Part shown: positions 14,268 to 14,834 of the stretch, piece after piece
How the letters are laid out: every line of letters starts with the position of its first letter
How positions within the stretch are numbered: position 1 is the first letter of the stretch
DNA from: Pseudomonadota bacterium
GTDB taxonomy: Bacteria > Pseudomonadota > Gammaproteobacteria > UBA1113
Assembly: GCA_021782065.1 (NCBI GenBank)
Contig: JAJXVQ010000018.1
Span: 1 to 14,834, forward strand
Direction: 5' to 3'
DNA length: 14,834 bases
Notes under the pieces: model-generated
Databases searched by the model: none
What the model saw: only the letters and a program-made list of their open reading frames with translations
What the model was told of the DNA's origin: nothing
Program-made: the position numbers and the translations under genes

Positions 14268-14504
14268 TATAACCTATCGCCAATGAAGATGCGAGATTTG
14301 AATAAACGTATTTAACTTTAATCGAAGCTTTGTCATTCTCGATGAAGTCGGGGGTCCAGCACATTGTCATCCTCGACCGAAGGTCGGGGATGACAATGTG
14401 CTGGACCCCCGACTGCGGCCTCGCGGCCTGGTCGAGGATGACAACGTTTTAGTACTGCGTTCGCAGAAAGTACCGCTCTCGCATCTTGAGGTAGAATAAG
14501 TATA
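14268..14504. repeat. MITE-like dispersed repeat, copy R4
   Basis: A 237-bp copy. Left terminal repeat 14268-14295 (TATAACCTATCGCC...GATGCGAG); right terminal repeat 14478-14504 (CTCGCATCTTGAGG...AAGTATA). It is the cleanest copy. The left 70 bases match R3 almost base for base, and the right part carries GCGGCCTCGCGGCCTGGTCG and GACAACGTTTTAGT as in R2. It fills the space between the convergent FTR1 gene (stop 17 bases away) and dotC (stop five bases away). Confidence 0.85.
14346..14414. repeat. 69-nt near-perfect hairpin within R4
   Basis: Arms of 33 bases (14346-14378 and 14382-14414) pair around a GAA loop. The only imperfection is T14373 against G14387, a G-U pair if transcribed. The arm begins AGTCGGGGGTCCAGCACATT. 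There is no T-run after either arm, so it is not a standard intrinsic terminator, but a transcript entering from FTR1 or dotC would fold into an extremely stable stem. It may act as a 3' stability element or bidirectional block. Confidence 0.9.
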
Positions 14505-14509
14505 AACAC

Positions 14510-14834
14510 CTACTGCGGCTGTCTGACCGCAGGAGTCCACGTTTTGGCTTCAGTGTTCAATTGTGGTACGGCAGTGATGCGCAGTACGGAATCGTTAATG
14601 GTTAGATTATCGCCGCCGCCAGTAATACCCAGATTGGCTTTGGCCACAAAGGGTGCGCTGATCATTTTTTGATTGTAGAGTGCGCGATACAAAGCCATAC
14701 CAGTATAATCGCGTGTTAAGCGGTTTAAATTATCTATAAAGATATTATCGGCTTGCAGAGTTCCTTCTTCCCAGCCTTTTTGTACATACAATTTCCATTC
14801 AGCCACTTCGGCGGCATTTTTAGGCAATAAGGTT
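14510..14834 (-). CDS. dotC: Dot/Icm core-complex lipoprotein DotC, C-terminal part (partial)
   Basis: About the last 107 residues of DotC; the gene continues past the window edge. DotC is an outer-membrane lipoprotein which, with DotD, positions DotH in the Dot/Icm core complex. Recognisable family segments are YVQKGWEEG, LNRLTRDYTGMALYRALY, ISAPFVAKANLGITGGGDN and INDSVLRITAVPQLNTEAKTW. It ends in a TAG. The N-terminal lipobox lies outside the window. It is the same strand as dotB, as in relatives, but not adjacent to it. Confidence 0.9.
   Translation of the reverse strand, partial: TLLPKNAAEVAEWKLYVQKGWEEGTLQADNIFIDNLNRLTRDYTGMALYRALYNQKMISAPFVAKANLGITGGGDNLTINDSVLRITAVPQLNTEAKTWTPAVRQPQ

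Noticed and set aside
1..14834. CRISPR arrays, tRNA or rRNA genes, riboswitches
   Set aside because: I saw no regularly spaced direct repeats, cloverleaf-like sequences or conserved rRNA/riboswitch cores on either strand; this was by eye only.

Overview
The window looks like a chromosomal segment of an intracellular gammaproteobacterium of the order Legionellales (Legionella/Coxiella/Rickettsiella-like). The main evidence is the Dot/Icm type IVB secretion genes dotB and dotC (partial), a large ankyrin-repeat protein of the kind such bacteria deliver into host cells, and a PmrA-type box in front of that gene. Base composition is uneven: the ankyrin region is AT-rich compared with the metabolic and iron genes.

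Layout. 1-123 is the tail of an unrecognised plus-strand gene. After a gene-free gap, 440-472 holds a PmrA-like box fused to a strong -10, followed by an 811-residue ankyrin-repeat protein (517-2952) and a 124-residue coiled-coil protein (3108-3482). On the minus strand, 8126 down to 3792 is a tight four-gene operon: leucine-type amino-acid dehydrogenase, then E1-alpha, E1-beta and E2 of a 2-oxo-acid dehydrogenase. A lone YpsA/molybdenum-carrier-like (SLOG) gene (8305-8766) converges on feoABC (minus, 11424 down to 8751), which has a Fur box and a well-formed promoter. 11532-11786 is the first quarter of a TIGR01777-type epimerase gene, cut off. dotB (minus, 12122-13258) and dotC (minus, 14510 to the window end) are separated by a divergent FTR1 iron permease gene (13447-14250), itself headed by a 29-bp perfect Fur palindrome.

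The least ordinary feature is a family of short non-coding repeats with imperfect terminal inverted repeats of about 27 bp. Near-complete copies lie at 3488-3766, 11811-12022 and 14268-14504, a right-end fragment at 3007-3071, an inverted left end at 12086-12110, and a probable left-end remnant at 11519-11541. The copies often lie within a few bases of stop codons. One contains a 69-nt near-perfect hairpin. They look like MITE-type elements and sit at the places where gene order appears rearranged (the dotC/dotB split and the truncated epimerase).

How the parts fit together: two Fur-controlled iron uptake systems (ferrous FeoABC and an FTR1 permease) lie beside the secretion ATPase gene. The dehydrogenase operon would convert branched-chain amino acids or pyruvate to acyl-CoA. 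The ankyrin protein is a candidate substrate of the secretion machine and appears to be under the PmrA regulator known to control this system in relatives.
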